Shown: positions 12,550 through 21,603 of the stretch, piece by piece | How the letters are laid out: each line of letters begins with the position of its first letter | Numbering within the stretch: the stretch's first letter is position 1 | Assembly: GCA_016861025.1 (NCBI GenBank) | Contig: BOKO01000026.1 | Span: 1 to 64,000 of the forward strand | Reading direction: 5' to 3' | Source of the DNA: Chloroflexota bacterium | Lineage (GTDB): Bacteria > Chloroflexota > Anaerolineae > Caldilineales > Caldilineaceae | DNA: 64,000 bases | Position numbers and translations under genes: made by a program | The notes under the pieces: model-generated | What the model saw: only the letters and a program-made list of their open reading frames with translations | What the model was told of the DNA's origin: nothing | The model's database searches: none

Positions 12550-12599
12550 GGTCGTCCATTTTCCAGGAAGCGCCAGCGCTTCCTGGAAAATGGACGACC
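12550..12599 (-). terminator. Long perfect hairpin between binding-protein and permease genes
   Basis: Two 23-base arms (12550-12572 and 12577-12599) are exact reverse complements around the loop CCAG. No run of T follows, so it probably acts as an attenuating or mRNA-stabilising stem-loop at the 3' end of the binding-protein message, as REP sequences do between malE and malF in E. coli, not as a full stop. Confidence 0.65.
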
Positions 12600-12644
12600 A
12601 ACGTGCAGTGCAATGGAATCGCTCTCTGCAGCCAGCCGGCGGCG

Positions 12645-14027
12645 TTACACCTCGGTCTTTGCCAGCATGTCGGCGAACTCCTTCTGCGCCTGATCGAGAG
12701 CGACCATGGCGTCTTCGCCTTCGATGACGCGTTGGATGGCGACGCCGATAATATCGCGATATTCCGTCACGCCTACGATCTCCGGCAGCCCAAGCTCGCC
12801 CACTTCAAGGCTTTGCAGGAAGACGTCCGTCCAGGCTTGCGGCATTGTCGCACCGCTTGTCACTTCGGGCGCTTCCCACGCCGAACGCCGTGATGTGCCG
12901 ACGCCCGCCAACTGCTGTTTGAGCGCAATTTCTGGGCTGGTCGCCCATTGACAGAAGAGATAGGCAGGTTCGGCTTTGGGCGAAATTGCACTGACTGCCA
13001 TGCCGGTCGTGAAGGTGGGGACGATCGCCTTGACCGGACCAGCTGGCATTAGCGTGTAGTCTACGTTGCCAACGATGGTCGACACTTCTGGATTCTCGAA
13101 CTGGCGCGCGAAGTTGATGCCATCGAAATACATGGCGACCTGTCCCTGTGCAAAGGCCGATGAACATTCCTGCCAGTTGAAGTTGACGACGCCGGGCGGC
13201 GCATATTTGCTTAACATGCCGGCGTACAGATTCATCGCCTGCACCGCTTCGTCGGTCACGAGATTCGCCTGACGGTCCGGCGTCAGTACATCAGAGCCGT
13301 AAGAGCGCAGCATCCACGTGAAGCCAATCGCATTGGCGTTCTTCAGCCCACGCGCAATATAGCCATACAAGGTGGGCGGGTTGTGCATCGTCTCGGCAAT
13401 TGACTGCATTTCGTCGAAGTTTGTTGGCGCACTAAGCCCTTTCTCTGACAGCAAATCTTTGCGCGAGAAGTAGCACCACGGGTCGGTGAAGATCGGCAGT
13501 GCATAGACAGCGCCATCGACCCCGGTCACCGCACTGCGTGAGGCGCCGAAGATGTCACCCTCGTAGTCGTAGGCGGCGTCAGTCAACGAGGAGTTGGCGA
13601 GCAGTTCGCTCAGATCCTTGTACCATCCCGCCGCCGAGAAGCGTCGTTTTTCGACATGAAGCGAAGTGAAAAAGCAATCGACGGTGCCGCCGCCTGCAAA
13701 ATCGACGGTGATCTTCTGGCGCGCCTGAATCTCTGGAATGTTCTCATACTGCACGGTGATGCCGGTCAGCGTCTCGAACTCTGGCAGCAACGTCTCCAGT
13801 GTTTCCGACCACGGATTCTTGGTCAACAGTACGTTGATGGTCTGCCCTGCAAAGCGTTGCCAGTCGAACGCACCGGTTGCGGCTGGCGCTTCCTGCGATG
13901 CTCCAGCCCCACCGCCAGGGGCTACCGCGGGGGCGCACGCGGTCAACATCATTGTGCCCGCTGCGACCCCAGCCAGCGTGGCTGAAGTTCTAAGGAAATC
14001 ACGTCTTGTCATCTGTCGTTGGTTCAT
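12645..14027 (-). CDS. Extracellular solute-binding lipoprotein of a sugar ABC transporter
   Basis: A 460-residue family 1 binding protein. The start at 14027 is set by a perfect SD (AGGAGGAG) just upstream; the frame runs farther but without support. The N-terminus combines a twin-arginine motif (TRRDFLR, residues 7-13) with a lipobox (LTAC, C31), so it is probably exported folded by Tat and lipid-anchored. Typical segments are INVLLTKNPWSETLETLLPEF and the hinge GQVAMYFDG. The ligand is unknown, although the DapA-type aldolase in the operon points to an acid sugar. Confidence 0.9.
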   Translation of the reverse strand: MNQRQMTRRDFLRTSATLAGVAAGTMMLTACAPAVAPGGGAGASQEAPAATGAFDWQRFAGQTINVLLTKNPWSETLETLLPEFETLTGITVQYENIPEIQARQKITVDFAGGGTVDCFFTSLHVEKRRFSAAGWYKDLSELLANSSLTDAAYDYEGDIFGASRSAVTGVDGAVYALPIFTDPWCYFSRKDLLSEKGLSAPTNFDEMQSIAETMHNPPTLYGYIARGLKNANAIGFTWMLRSYGSDVLTPDRQANLVTDEAVQAMNLYAGMLSKYAPPGVVNFNWQECSSAFAQGQVAMYFDGINFARQFENPEVSTIVGNVDYTLMPAGPVKAIVPTFTTGMAVSAISPKAEPAYLFCQWATSPEIALKQQLAGVGTSRRSAWEAPEVTSGATMPQAWTDVFLQSLEVGELGLPEIVGVTEYRDIIGVAIQRVIEGEDAMVALDQAQKEFADMLAKTEV

Positions 14028-14070
14028 GATCTTCTCCTCCTGATGTTTGCAATAAAGAAGACTCCTACCC

Positions 14071-14997
14071 TCAAATTGCCAATCCACCATCCTGCAAGAT
14101 GGTTTTGACCGCATTCTGCTCTGCTTCGTCGAGGGGCATGGTTGGCAGCGCTGGTGGCCCACAGTCGATGCCGATTTGCGCCAGTGCGGCCTTTAGTCCC
14201 GAAACAGTTCCCGCCTCTGCACCGCTGGGATGCACCTGATAGATGCGTGTCAACAGCGCCGCGCGTTCGAGCAGCCGCCAGCAGGTCGGCCAGTCGCCTG
14301 CGACGGCGGCGTCCCACGCGCCGACGAGAACGTGCGGCGCCAGGTTTGCAAGCGACGGCACGACGCCGTGCGCCCCCATCATCACAATCGCATCGATCAT
14401 CAAATCGGTGCCCATGAACAGGCGGATGTCTTCGCGCCCGCGCTCTGCCAGCGCCCACTTCAGCCGACGCAGGGCGGTAATATCCCCTGAAGAGTCTTTG
14501 AGCGCCACCATCTGCGAGGAACGCGCCAGTTCAAGGTGCGTGGCGAGCGCAATATTGATCTTGGTGAGATGTGGAATGTTGTAAACTACAAGGGGCAGGG
14601 GTGTGGCATCTTCAATGGCGCGGTAGTGGCGCACGATGTCCTGCTGGCTGGGGAGGAAATAGTACGGAATGGTCGCAGTGACGTAATCGGCGCCTAATTC
14701 CGCCGCCCACCTGGCGCGGCGAACCGCGCCTGCCGTGCTCGGCATACTGACGCCGACGATCACGGGGATGCGCCCGGCGACTGTCGTTGTGACCATCTGC
14801 AACAGCCGGCGCCACTGCTCATCGTCGAGCGACATCGACTCGCCAGTCGTGCCCGCCACGAAAAGTGCGTGCACACCGCGCTGCACCTGATGTTCGACCA
14901 AGGCTGCCACTGCCTCGACATTAACGGTTTGCGCATCCGCCAGAAATGGTGTGATCAATGGCGACACGACACCCTTCAGATCAACTGGATTTGGCAT
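14071..14997 (-). CDS. DapA/NAL-family class I aldolase
   Basis: A 308-residue (beta/alpha)8 lyase. The family motifs are all present: VSPLITPF at the start, GTTGES near residue 50, the tyrosine in VYNIPHLTKI (about 140), and the Schiff-base lysine in VALKDSSGD (about 168). Family members make dihydrodipicolinate or split keto-deoxy sugar acids and sialic acid. Because the gene sits in a LacI-controlled sugar uptake operon and not with lysine genes, a catabolic keto-acid aldolase is more likely. The ATG at 14997 with GGGGAAG ahead is preferred over the GTG at 15009. Confidence 0.85.
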   Translation of the reverse strand: MPNPVDLKGVVSPLITPFLADAQTVNVEAVAALVEHQVQRGVHALFVAGTTGESMSLDDEQWRRLLQMVTTTVAGRIPVIVGVSMPSTAGAVRRARWAAELGADYVTATIPYYFLPSQQDIVRHYRAIEDATPLPLVVYNIPHLTKINIALATHLELARSSQMVALKDSSGDITALRRLKWALAERGREDIRLFMGTDLMIDAIVMMGAHGVVPSLANLAPHVLVGAWDAAVAGDWPTCWRLLERAALLTRIYQVHPSGAEAGTVSGLKAALAQIGIDCGPPALPTMPLDEAEQNAVKTILQDGGLAI

Positions 14998-15043
14998 CTT
15001 CTTCCCCACTCAGTTTTTTCTGTCCAGTTGGACAAGCACAATG

Positions 15044-16057
15044 TTATGCGGAAGCTCGCATTACCAACTCTGCAGGATAGATGCGCTGGACTGGCGGCTG
15101 CACACCAGAGCGCAGCAGTTGCAGCAGCAAGGATGTCGCATCACGCGCCATCTCGAATACAGGCAAGTGAAAGGTTGTCAGCGGTGGATCGGTGAAAGAT
15201 GCAAAATCAAGATCATCATGCCCGACCACGGCCACATCTTCGGGAATGCGCAACCCAGCCAATTTGATGGCTGCCATTGCGCCCACTGCCATGCTGTCGC
15301 CCACTACAAATAGTGCGTCACACTGCCCGTCCGACGACAGAAAACCGTTCATTGCTGCATAACCGCTCCGTTCATTGAAAGAGGTCGCCCAAATCTCCGT
15401 TGCTTCAATTCCTGCTTTGCGCCAGAACGCCTTGTATCCATCCATGCGGTCAAGTCGCGCCTGCGTCATTTCAAGCGGAGCCAGTACAGCCGGACGGCGA
15501 CAGCCGCGACTGTACATCAGCTCGGCGGCGCGCTCGCCGCTCTCTGCGGAGTTGCTGGTCACGCAGTTGGCCCCTGCGATCTGGCGCAAGAACAACACGA
15601 CCGGCATCGAGAAAGTAGTCGTAGCAATAAATGCATCGTCGTCTAAACCGGTGTTGGTGATGATTGCGCCGTGAAAGCGCGTATTGTTGTGCAGACCTGG
15701 CAGCGCGCAAAGCTGTCCCATGCGAAACGTCTCGATCGTCAACTGTAAGGATTCCTGGCATTCGGCGGCATAGGATTGTACGCCAAGCATGACGGCGCCG
15801 ACCAAGGAAAAAGGCGTCTCCAAAGAGGCGATGACCGCCAGATAAATGCTGTCTTCGACCAGTGCACTTGACCGCAGCCGGCGCGCCGCCATGTTCGGTT
15901 GATAACCCATTGAACGCGCAGTTGACCACACAGCTTCCTGCATTTCTGCAGAAATTCGCCCTTGGGCCGCCTTGTCATTCAACACGGTGGACACAGTAGC
16001 CGTGGAAACGCCAAGACGACGCGCAATATCAACAATACGCACAGGCTGACGAGCCAT
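15044..16057 (-). CDS. LacI-family transcriptional regulator
   Basis: A 337-residue repressor: helix-turn-helix VRIVDIARRLGVSTATVSTVLN followed by the hinge helix (NMAARRLRSS, residues about 50-60), then a periplasmic-binding-protein-like effector domain that ends with PPVQRIYPAELVMRAS, typical of the family. It is the first gene of the sugar operon and faces away from the acyl-CoA synthetase gene. An operator-like dyad lies about 40 bp upstream, so autoregulation together with the uptake genes is likely. Start at ATG 16057 is chosen by alignment with the family; a TTG at 16072 is possible, and neither has a good SD. Confidence 0.9.
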   Translation of the reverse strand: MARQPVRIVDIARRLGVSTATVSTVLNDKAAQGRISAEMQEAVWSTARSMGYQPNMAARRLRSSALVEDSIYLAVIASLETPFSLVGAVMLGVQSYAAECQESLQLTIETFRMGQLCALPGLHNNTRFHGAIITNTGLDDDAFIATTTFSMPVVLFLRQIAGANCVTSNSAESGERAAELMYSRGCRRPAVLAPLEMTQARLDRMDGYKAFWRKAGIEATEIWATSFNERSGYAAMNGFLSSDGQCDALFVVGDSMAVGAMAAIKLAGLRIPEDVAVVGHDDLDFASFTDPPLTTFHLPVFEMARDATSLLLQLLRSGVQPPVQRIYPAELVMRASA

Positions 16058-16097
16058 TTCGACGCGATTCAATTAAAGGAAGGATAGAACCGTAGAA

Positions 16098-16119
16098 TTT
16101 GCTGAAACGTATCAGCAAA
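16098..16119. promoter_or_regulatory. Candidate LacI-family operator
   Basis: TTTGCTGA and TCAGCAAA are exact inverted repeats around AACGTA, giving a 22-bp dyad with one mismatched pair and the central CG found in LacI/GalR operators. It lies 41 bp upstream of the lacI-type start and before the divergent acyl-CoA synthetase gene. Confidence 0.6.
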
Positions 16120-16315
16120 AAGATTGTAGCATTGCGTACAGGAATTGTCAATACACCAAAAATTTAAAATGTGTTGCTGTACCTCGATTTTTGCATCGGA
16201 GCGCAATTAGTTATAGCATCAAAGCTTATGCCGATTGACTGTGTTTCGATCTATACTCTCCAGCGGGGTGAACACCGGCTACGTATCGAGCTTCAAAAAC
16301 GAAAGTCGTCGCACT

Positions 16316-17848
16316 ATGTTTCTCGACAGGCTTAGTCGTCATTGTCTCGTCGTCCCAAACAAAACCGCTATCGAACTGCTCGACGAATACAGCGCAACCG
16401 AACAGCGTATTTCTTACAGCCAGCTCGAGTCAGCCGTGCTGCAAACGATGGCGATGTTGCGCAGCAAAGGCGTTCAGCCTGGCGATCGGGTGGCGATACA
16501 GCTCCGCAAAGGTTTGCCTTTTGTTTATCTGCATCTGGCGGTCATGCGTTTGGGTGCAATTTCACTGCCGCTCAACAACGGCTATTCTGCGCACGAGCTT
16601 GCTTATTTTCTGCAAGATTCCGGCGCCCGTCTGCTCTTCGCCGAGCCGCACATGCAGAGCGCCGTGCAGTCGATGGTCGCAGAACTGCCCGACTTGCAAG
16701 AATGCATCGTTGTCGGCGAAACGCCGGAACACGCCTTTGAACGGTTGTTGGCGCCCTATTCGCCCGCGGCGGCGTCGCACATCGCGCTGCCTGACAATCC
16801 ACACGCAACCTGCCTGATGATCTACACCAGCGGCACTACGGGACGTCCCAAAGGCGCTGAATTGACGCATCGCAACCTGACAGCCAATCTGGAGAGTCTG
16901 CACGAAGCGTGGGGGTGGCGCAGCGATGATGTGCTGCTGCACGTGTTGCCGCTCTTTCACGTGCATGGACTTTGGGTGGCGCTGCATGGTGCGCTGCATG
17001 CTGGCGCAACAACGATCCTGGCGCCCAAATTTGACCCGATGCAGACGCTGGATCTGCTGGTCAGGCGACCATGCAGCGTCTTCATGGCGGTGCCGACCAT
17101 CCATCGTCGCCTGGTCGATGCAGCACACGCTGAACGTTATAGCTTACGCCACATGCGACTGATCACTTCTGGCTCCGACCGGTTGCCCGACGACTTGTTT
17201 GCGCAGTTCGAGAAGACCTTCGGCGTGCGCTTGCTCGAACGTTATGGCATGTCGGAGGCCGGTATGGTTCTGTCCAACTCGCTGCACGGCGAACGACGCG
17301 TTGGTTCGGTCGGTTTGCCGCTGCCAGGCGTCGAAGTGCGCATCGTCGATCTAGAGACTGAGACGCCGCTGCCCGACAATCAAGTCGGCGAGGTGCAGGT
17401 GCGGGGCGCCAATGTATTCAAGGGATACTGGCGCCAGCCAGAAAAAACCGCCGCCGCCTTCACCGCCGATGGCTGGCTGCGCACCGGCGATTTGGGCATG
17501 CGCGAGCCGGATGGTTATTTCACGCTCAAGGGGCGCTCCAAAGATTTGATAATCAGCGGCGGCTATAATGTTCACCCACCCGAAGTTGAACTGGCGCTGG
17601 CCGATCATCCCGCCGTAGAAACAAGCGCTGTGATTGGTTGTCCAGATGCGGAGTGGGGGGAGCGCGTGGTGGCGTTGGTTGTGTTGCGCGCTGGCGCCGT
17701 CGCCAGCGAAACGGAGATGATCGCTTTTTGTCGGCAACGGTTGGCGGCGTACAAGACGCCAAAGCGCATTGTCTTTGTCGATGCGTTGCCGCGCAATGCA
17801 ATGGGCAAGGTGCAAAAAACAGAGCTGCGCAGACTTTTCTGCGCATAA
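16316..17848 (+). CDS. Malonyl-CoA synthetase-like acyl-CoA synthetase (AMP-forming)
   Basis: A 510-residue member of the ANL superfamily. It carries the P-loop YTSGTTGRPKGAEL, then HVLPLFHVHGLWVALH, a signature shared with MatB/ACSF3 malonyl-CoA synthetases, the ERYGMSEAGM motif, the hinge TGDLGMREPDGYFTLKGRSK and the C-terminal lysine in AMGKVQKTELR. It activates a carboxylic acid, probably malonate or a substituted malonate, to its CoA ester through an acyl-AMP. Start at ATG 16316 fits the family; an in-frame TTG at 16235 also exists. TATACT at 16252-16257 is a possible -10. The MFS gene follows 15 bp later. Confidence 0.82.
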   Translation: MFLDRLSRHCLVVPNKTAIELLDEYSATEQRISYSQLESAVLQTMAMLRSKGVQPGDRVAIQLRKGLPFVYLHLAVMRLGAISLPLNNGYSAHELAYFLQDSGARLLFAEPHMQSAVQSMVAELPDLQECIVVGETPEHAFERLLAPYSPAAASHIALPDNPHATCLMIYTSGTTGRPKGAELTHRNLTANLESLHEAWGWRSDDVLLHVLPLFHVHGLWVALHGALHAGATTILAPKFDPMQTLDLLVRRPCSVFMAVPTIHRRLVDAAHAERYSLRHMRLITSGSDRLPDDLFAQFEKTFGVRLLERYGMSEAGMVLSNSLHGERRVGSVGLPLPGVEVRIVDLETETPLPDNQVGEVQVRGANVFKGYWRQPEKTAAAFTADGWLRTGDLGMREPDGYFTLKGRSKDLIISGGYNVHPPEVELALADHPAVETSAVIGCPDAEWGERVVALVVLRAGAVASETEMIAFCRQRLAAYKTPKRIVFVDALPRNAMGKVQKTELRRLFCA

Positions 17849-17863
17849 GAGACGAATTTTCGT

Positions 17864-19336
17864 ATGAGTGAGCAAAGTGCAGGCAGCGTCGGCGTCGATG
17901 CTGCCGAACAACGACGACAGCGCTCCGCATCACGCGAAGCGCGTATACATCAGTTAATCAACTATATCCCCCAACGCCGAATCGGCGTGTTCGACCATCT
18001 GCGCCCACAACGGTGGAACTGGTATCTGGTGCGCCGGCCGATTGAGCGCAGCCTCGACCAGCAGACGCCGCAGCCGCTGACGATCTTTCAGCTGAACAAC
18101 TTGCGCCACTTCTGGCTCGATGGCATCTTCGCTTCAGCAAGCGAGTCGTTTTACCTGGCGTTCATTCCGCTCTTTGCGCTGGCTTACGGAGCCACCAATC
18201 AAGAAGTTGGCTGGATCACAGCCATCGGCAATCTGGCAGGGGCGGTTGCGCTTTTTCCTGGTGCACGGTTGATCGAGAAGACAGGCAACCGCAAGGCGAT
18301 TGTGTTGTGGAGCGGAGGCGGTGTTGCGCGAGTTATGCTGTTGCTGCTTGCCTGCATCCCACTCTTGAGCCTGCCGCCTCTGATGGCGATTATCCTGATC
18401 ACGACACTCAACGGCGTGCGCGCCTTTGCCGCCAACTTTGCCAACCCGGCGTGGACGGCAATGGTGGCGGACATCGTGCCGGAATATATGCGCGGTCGCT
18501 ATTTCAGTGCACGCAATCTGACCATGGGGTTGGCGACGCTCGTCTTTTCGGCGACAGCGGGCTGGCTGATCCGCACCGGCAATCATTGGCAGAGGGAGTC
18601 GTTTCTTGGCTATCAACTAAGCTTCCTGCTGGCGTTCTTGCTGGGCATGGCGAGCACCTATCAATTTGCCCGTTTGCGTGAGCCGCACTCGCAACGCCAC
18701 AGCGAACATGTGCGTCAAAGCGGAAGCCTGCGCGATGCAGTTAAAAGCAGCCCGGGTTATCTCGGTTTTGTGCTCAGCGGGTTTGTGTGGAACTTTGCTC
18801 TACAGGTGGCGGCGCCGTTTTTCAATGTCTATCTGGTGACGCACCTGGGCGCCAATGCCAGCACAGTGGGTCTCTTCGCCAGCATCTCAAGCCTGACATC
18901 GATGATTGGGCAAATGTTTTTTGGCCGGGTGCTGGATCGACGCGGCGCAGTCTTTCTGCAGCTGGTGACGGGATTTCCAATCGTGTTGCTGCCGGTGATG
19001 TGGATTTTCTACACAGAAGCATGGCAGGCCGGCGTCAATAATTTGTTTGGCGGCTTTCTGTGGGCCGGGTTTAATCTAGCAAACTTCAACTTGTTGCTGC
19101 AGGTGACGCCAAACATTGGGCGAGCAAGGGCCGTGGCGCTCTATCAGACGGGCGTCTTCGCCAGCGCATTTGTTGGCCCGCTGCTTGGCGGCTTTCTGGC
19201 TGACCAGGTCAGTTTTCAGTCGATCTTTTTGTTGTCGGGGATCGGACGCCTGGCAGGGATGCTCATTTTTCTGGCGATGACCTTTATTCCATTGCGTAGG
19301 CTGGCTGCCCAAAAAGCAACGGAAGCGGCGGCGTAA
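17864..19336 (+). CDS. MFS transporter
   Basis: A 490-residue major facilitator with about 12 helices beginning near residue 80, preceded by an unusually long polar and basic N-terminal region of about 75 residues. The inter-helix motif GNLAGAVALFPGARLIEKTGNRK matches motif A (G-x3-D/N-R-x-G-R/N-R), with a second copy (FFGRVLDRRGA) in the other half. Substrate unknown. It is probably co-transcribed with the acyl-CoA synthetase and followed by a strong hairpin, so a dicarboxylate-like cargo would fit but cannot be shown. Confidence 0.85.
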   Translation: MSEQSAGSVGVDAAEQRRQRSASREARIHQLINYIPQRRIGVFDHLRPQRWNWYLVRRPIERSLDQQTPQPLTIFQLNNLRHFWLDGIFASASESFYLAFIPLFALAYGATNQEVGWITAIGNLAGAVALFPGARLIEKTGNRKAIVLWSGGGVARVMLLLLACIPLLSLPPLMAIILITTLNGVRAFAANFANPAWTAMVADIVPEYMRGRYFSARNLTMGLATLVFSATAGWLIRTGNHWQRESFLGYQLSFLLAFLLGMASTYQFARLREPHSQRHSEHVRQSGSLRDAVKSSPGYLGFVLSGFVWNFALQVAAPFFNVYLVTHLGANASTVGLFASISSLTSMIGQMFFGRVLDRRGAVFLQLVTGFPIVLLPVMWIFYTEAWQAGVNNLFGGFLWAGFNLANFNLLLQVTPNIGRARAVALYQTGVFASAFVGPLLGGFLADQVSFQSIFLLSGIGRLAGMLIFLAMTFIPLRRLAAQKATEAAA

Positions 19337-19409
19337 AGCCAAGCCTCACCGTTGTGTTGCTGCGAGCGCAAAGACCCACCGTAATGCGCGTCAAGAATTG
19401 TATTGGTGT

Positions 19410-19446
19410 GGCATAGAGAGCGACCTGATGGATCGCTCTCTATGCC
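19410..19446 (+). terminator. Hairpin terminator after the MFS gene
   Basis: A perfect 14-bp stem (GGCATAGAGAGCGA with its complement 19433-19446) around a 9-base loop, followed by TTTG. It lies between convergent genes and could serve both. Confidence 0.6.
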
Positions 19447-19473
19447 TTTGAATCCAAAGTGCGCGGCTGCGCC

Positions 19474-19815
19474 TTACCAGCGATTGCGATCTCGATCGCG
19501 ATCACGATCGTTGCTGCGCGGTCGTTGCTGCGAACGTCCGCCGCCGCCACCGCCGCCGCGATAGCCGCTATCCTCGCGCGGGCGCGCCTGATTCACCTTG
19601 AGACGCCGTCCACCTACTTCTTTGTCATTGAGTCCGTTGATGGCTGCTTCCGCTTCACTGTCCGAAGGCATCTCTACAAAGCCAAAACCCTTGGATTGCC
19701 CACTCTCGCGATCACGAATGATCGAAGCAGAGCTGACGGCGCCATACGCCTCAAATGTTCTGCGCAGTTCATCCTCTGTGGTGCGGTACGACAGATTTCC
19801 AACGTAGATGTTCAT
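19474..19815 (-). CDS. RRM-type RNA-binding protein
   Basis: A 113-residue protein with one RNA recognition motif (residues 1-80). RNP2 is NIYVGNL and RNP1 is KGFGFVEM; the aromatic residues that stack on RNA are in place. The tail is Gly-rich, then Arg/Asp repeats ending in RDRDRDRNRW, as in cyanobacterial Rbp proteins that respond to cold. The start at 19815 has an SD (AAGGAA). A long gene-free stretch lies upstream, in keeping with a regulated 5' leader; a GGCTTC/GAAGCC stem near 19850-19875 would be within it. Confidence 0.9.
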   Translation of the reverse strand: MNIYVGNLSYRTTEDELRRTFEAYGAVSSASIIRDRESGQSKGFGFVEMPSDSEAEAAINGLNDKEVGGRRLKVNQARPREDSGYRGGGGGGGRSQQRPRSNDRDRDRDRNRW

Positions 19816-20342
19816 AAGTTCCTTTTCCAGCACTAGAGCTTGATACATAGATGGCTTCCGGTTGACGAAGCCGACAATCAGCCTGACAAACTTATCGATT
19901 GACAAAAAACGAATTTACCGCCAAACGAAACAACCCGACACGCGCAAACACTCACTGCTGTGTAACCCATACAGTGGAAGCACTGCGCAATGTCGGTGCG
20001 CACACCTTGTTGTTTGTGAGATTACGCCGTCGAGGCATTCACAAAACCACGGACGCCATCTTACTACTTCTGCGGCGCCCATTCGATGGCTGGAATGGAA
20101 TAAAGGACGTGGATGCATTAAGCCACGGCGCTATTGAGCCGCTTTTCTCTTCTAGCGTCATGCGTTTCAGAAAAATCAGGGTTTTCAACGGCGCAGTTGT
20201 TGACTAAATACAGGGATCAAAAATCCTGCTTTCTGTCGCTCATGACTTTAGTAGCGATTGTAGACGCTCCCAGTCTATATGTCAACCCCACAATCTTGTG
20301 GAAATACACTTTGGGCGATGCATTCACGCCTGTTGATGAACG
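19816..20342. other. 527-bp gene-free stretch upstream of the RRM gene
   Basis: No credible gene on either strand. It must hold the promoter and leader of the RRM gene. A short stem (GGCTTC ... GAAGCC, about 19852-19871) is visible; no clear -35/-10 pair stands out. The right part runs past the 3' end of the GNAT-like gene. Confidence 0.5.
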
Positions 20343-21593
20343 CTATTCCATCTCGCCAAGGCGACGCCACAGGCGATCATTGCTTTTCTCAGCCAGCAAG
20401 AAACGACGTTCGTCCGCAATCCCTACGCCGGTGAGCGTATATTGCCCAGGATTGAGGCCGATATACCTCGAGAAAATCTGGTCGGTTAGCAGACGCCATG
20501 CCTGCGCTTGAGCTGGGTCTTGGGACTGCAACGCTGTCCAGTCATTCGGTATCTCAATAGCGATCAGATCGTCGTCCAGGTCAAAGCTGGCATGCCGACA
20601 GCCATCATTGACGCGCGGTATCTGCGTGTGGCTGCTTAAGTCGAGCACCTCCGCACGCGCGCCGAGTGGGGCTACATCGCGCACGCGTTTGCTGCCCACG
20701 AGCCAGGTCAACGCCAGCCGCGAGGCGTGAATGCGATTCAATGCGTTGCGAAATGGGTACAAATCCGGCGTAAAGTGGAACGACACTGCTTTGAGCAAGC
20801 CAAAGTTAAGCGCCGCGTTGGGATATTGCAACGGGTCGGCGGTCCAGGTGACAATGCCGATGCCTTCGCGCCAGGCAAGCTCAGCCTGCTGTTTCTTGAG
20901 CAGATTAGCGATACGATGTCCGCGATACTCTGGCAACACACCTAATGTCTGCGACTCGATGCGAAAGTCGCCGTTGAAGCGCTCACGCCAGTCTGCAGGC
21001 AGCGGCGGGCAACGGAACGCATAGAATCCAAAAAGGAATCCGGCGGTCTTGCCATCCACGCGAGCAACCAGCGTGGTGCCAGCAGCAAATTCGGCGGAGT
21101 GAATGTCGGTCGGGTACAAGAATTCCTGCGCCGCTCCCCACACTTGTTGCTGGATCGAACGACTTTCATCCGCCTCAAACTCATCGGGGCGTCCGATCTC
21201 GACCACGCCGTAGGACGTTGCTGTCCGATAATAGGAGAGGGCGCCCTGTGGCAGGTAGAAGACGATCGCGGCGTCGGGCATGGCCGCCTGACACACAGCG
21301 GTGATGTGGGCCGGATCGGGGAGTTCTTCCTGGACAGGGTGAAAGCGCAAGGTGTAAGTGTGTTGTACAGCGCCAGCGTTGCGCGTCAAGCGCCGTGGGA
21401 AGAGGAAACCGACGCCGACAATGCGACCGTTTTGGCGGAAGATCGCCAGCTTGCCGCCGATCTTGCTCAATGTGACGTAGAGGAAGTGGTAGGGAAACAA
21501 CGTTGGATTGGCGCCGACGCCCAGCAGCACGCCGGCGCGCTCCAACTCACGTGACCACTGCGGGTTGTCAGCGTCGAGCAATGTGACGTCCAT
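20343..21593 (-). CDS. GNAT-like acetyltransferase family protein
   Basis: A 416-residue protein. Residues about 195-245 hold the GNAT core with LGVLPEYRGHRIANLLKKQQAELAW, where R/Q-x-x-G-x-A/I binds acetyl-CoA pyrophosphate. The N-terminal part contains the half-motif RIVGVGFLFPRR, so two GNAT-like folds may be present. The protein is longer than single-domain members. Substrate unknown. It starts 10 bp after rlmB and appears to be the last gene of the yacL-cysS-rlmB unit. Start at ATG 21593 is preferred, since earlier codons lie within rlmB. Confidence 0.7.
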   Translation of the reverse strand: MDVTLLDADNPQWSRELERAGVLLGVGANPTLFPYHFLYVTLSKIGGKLAIFRQNGRIVGVGFLFPRRLTRNAGAVQHTYTLRFHPVQEELPDPAHITAVCQAAMPDAAIVFYLPQGALSYYRTATSYGVVEIGRPDEFEADESRSIQQQVWGAAQEFLYPTDIHSAEFAAGTTLVARVDGKTAGFLFGFYAFRCPPLPADWRERFNGDFRIESQTLGVLPEYRGHRIANLLKKQQAELAWREGIGIVTWTADPLQYPNAALNFGLLKAVSFHFTPDLYPFRNALNRIHASRLALTWLVGSKRVRDVAPLGARAEVLDLSSHTQIPRVNDGCRHASFDLDDDLIAIEIPNDWTALQSQDPAQAQAWRLLTDQIFSRYIGLNPGQYTLTGVGIADERRFLLAEKSNDRLWRRLGEME

Positions 21594-21603
21594 CGGCTCG
21601 TTG

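Noticed and set aside
14071..14997. Lysine biosynthesis dapA
   Set aside because: The motifs fit the whole DapA/NAL family and the gene is in a LacI-type sugar uptake operon without other lysine genes.
16235..16257. TTGACT/TATACT promoter pair before the acyl-CoA synthetase gene
   Set aside because: The spacer is only 11 bp, too short for a sigma-70 promoter; only the TATACT could be used.
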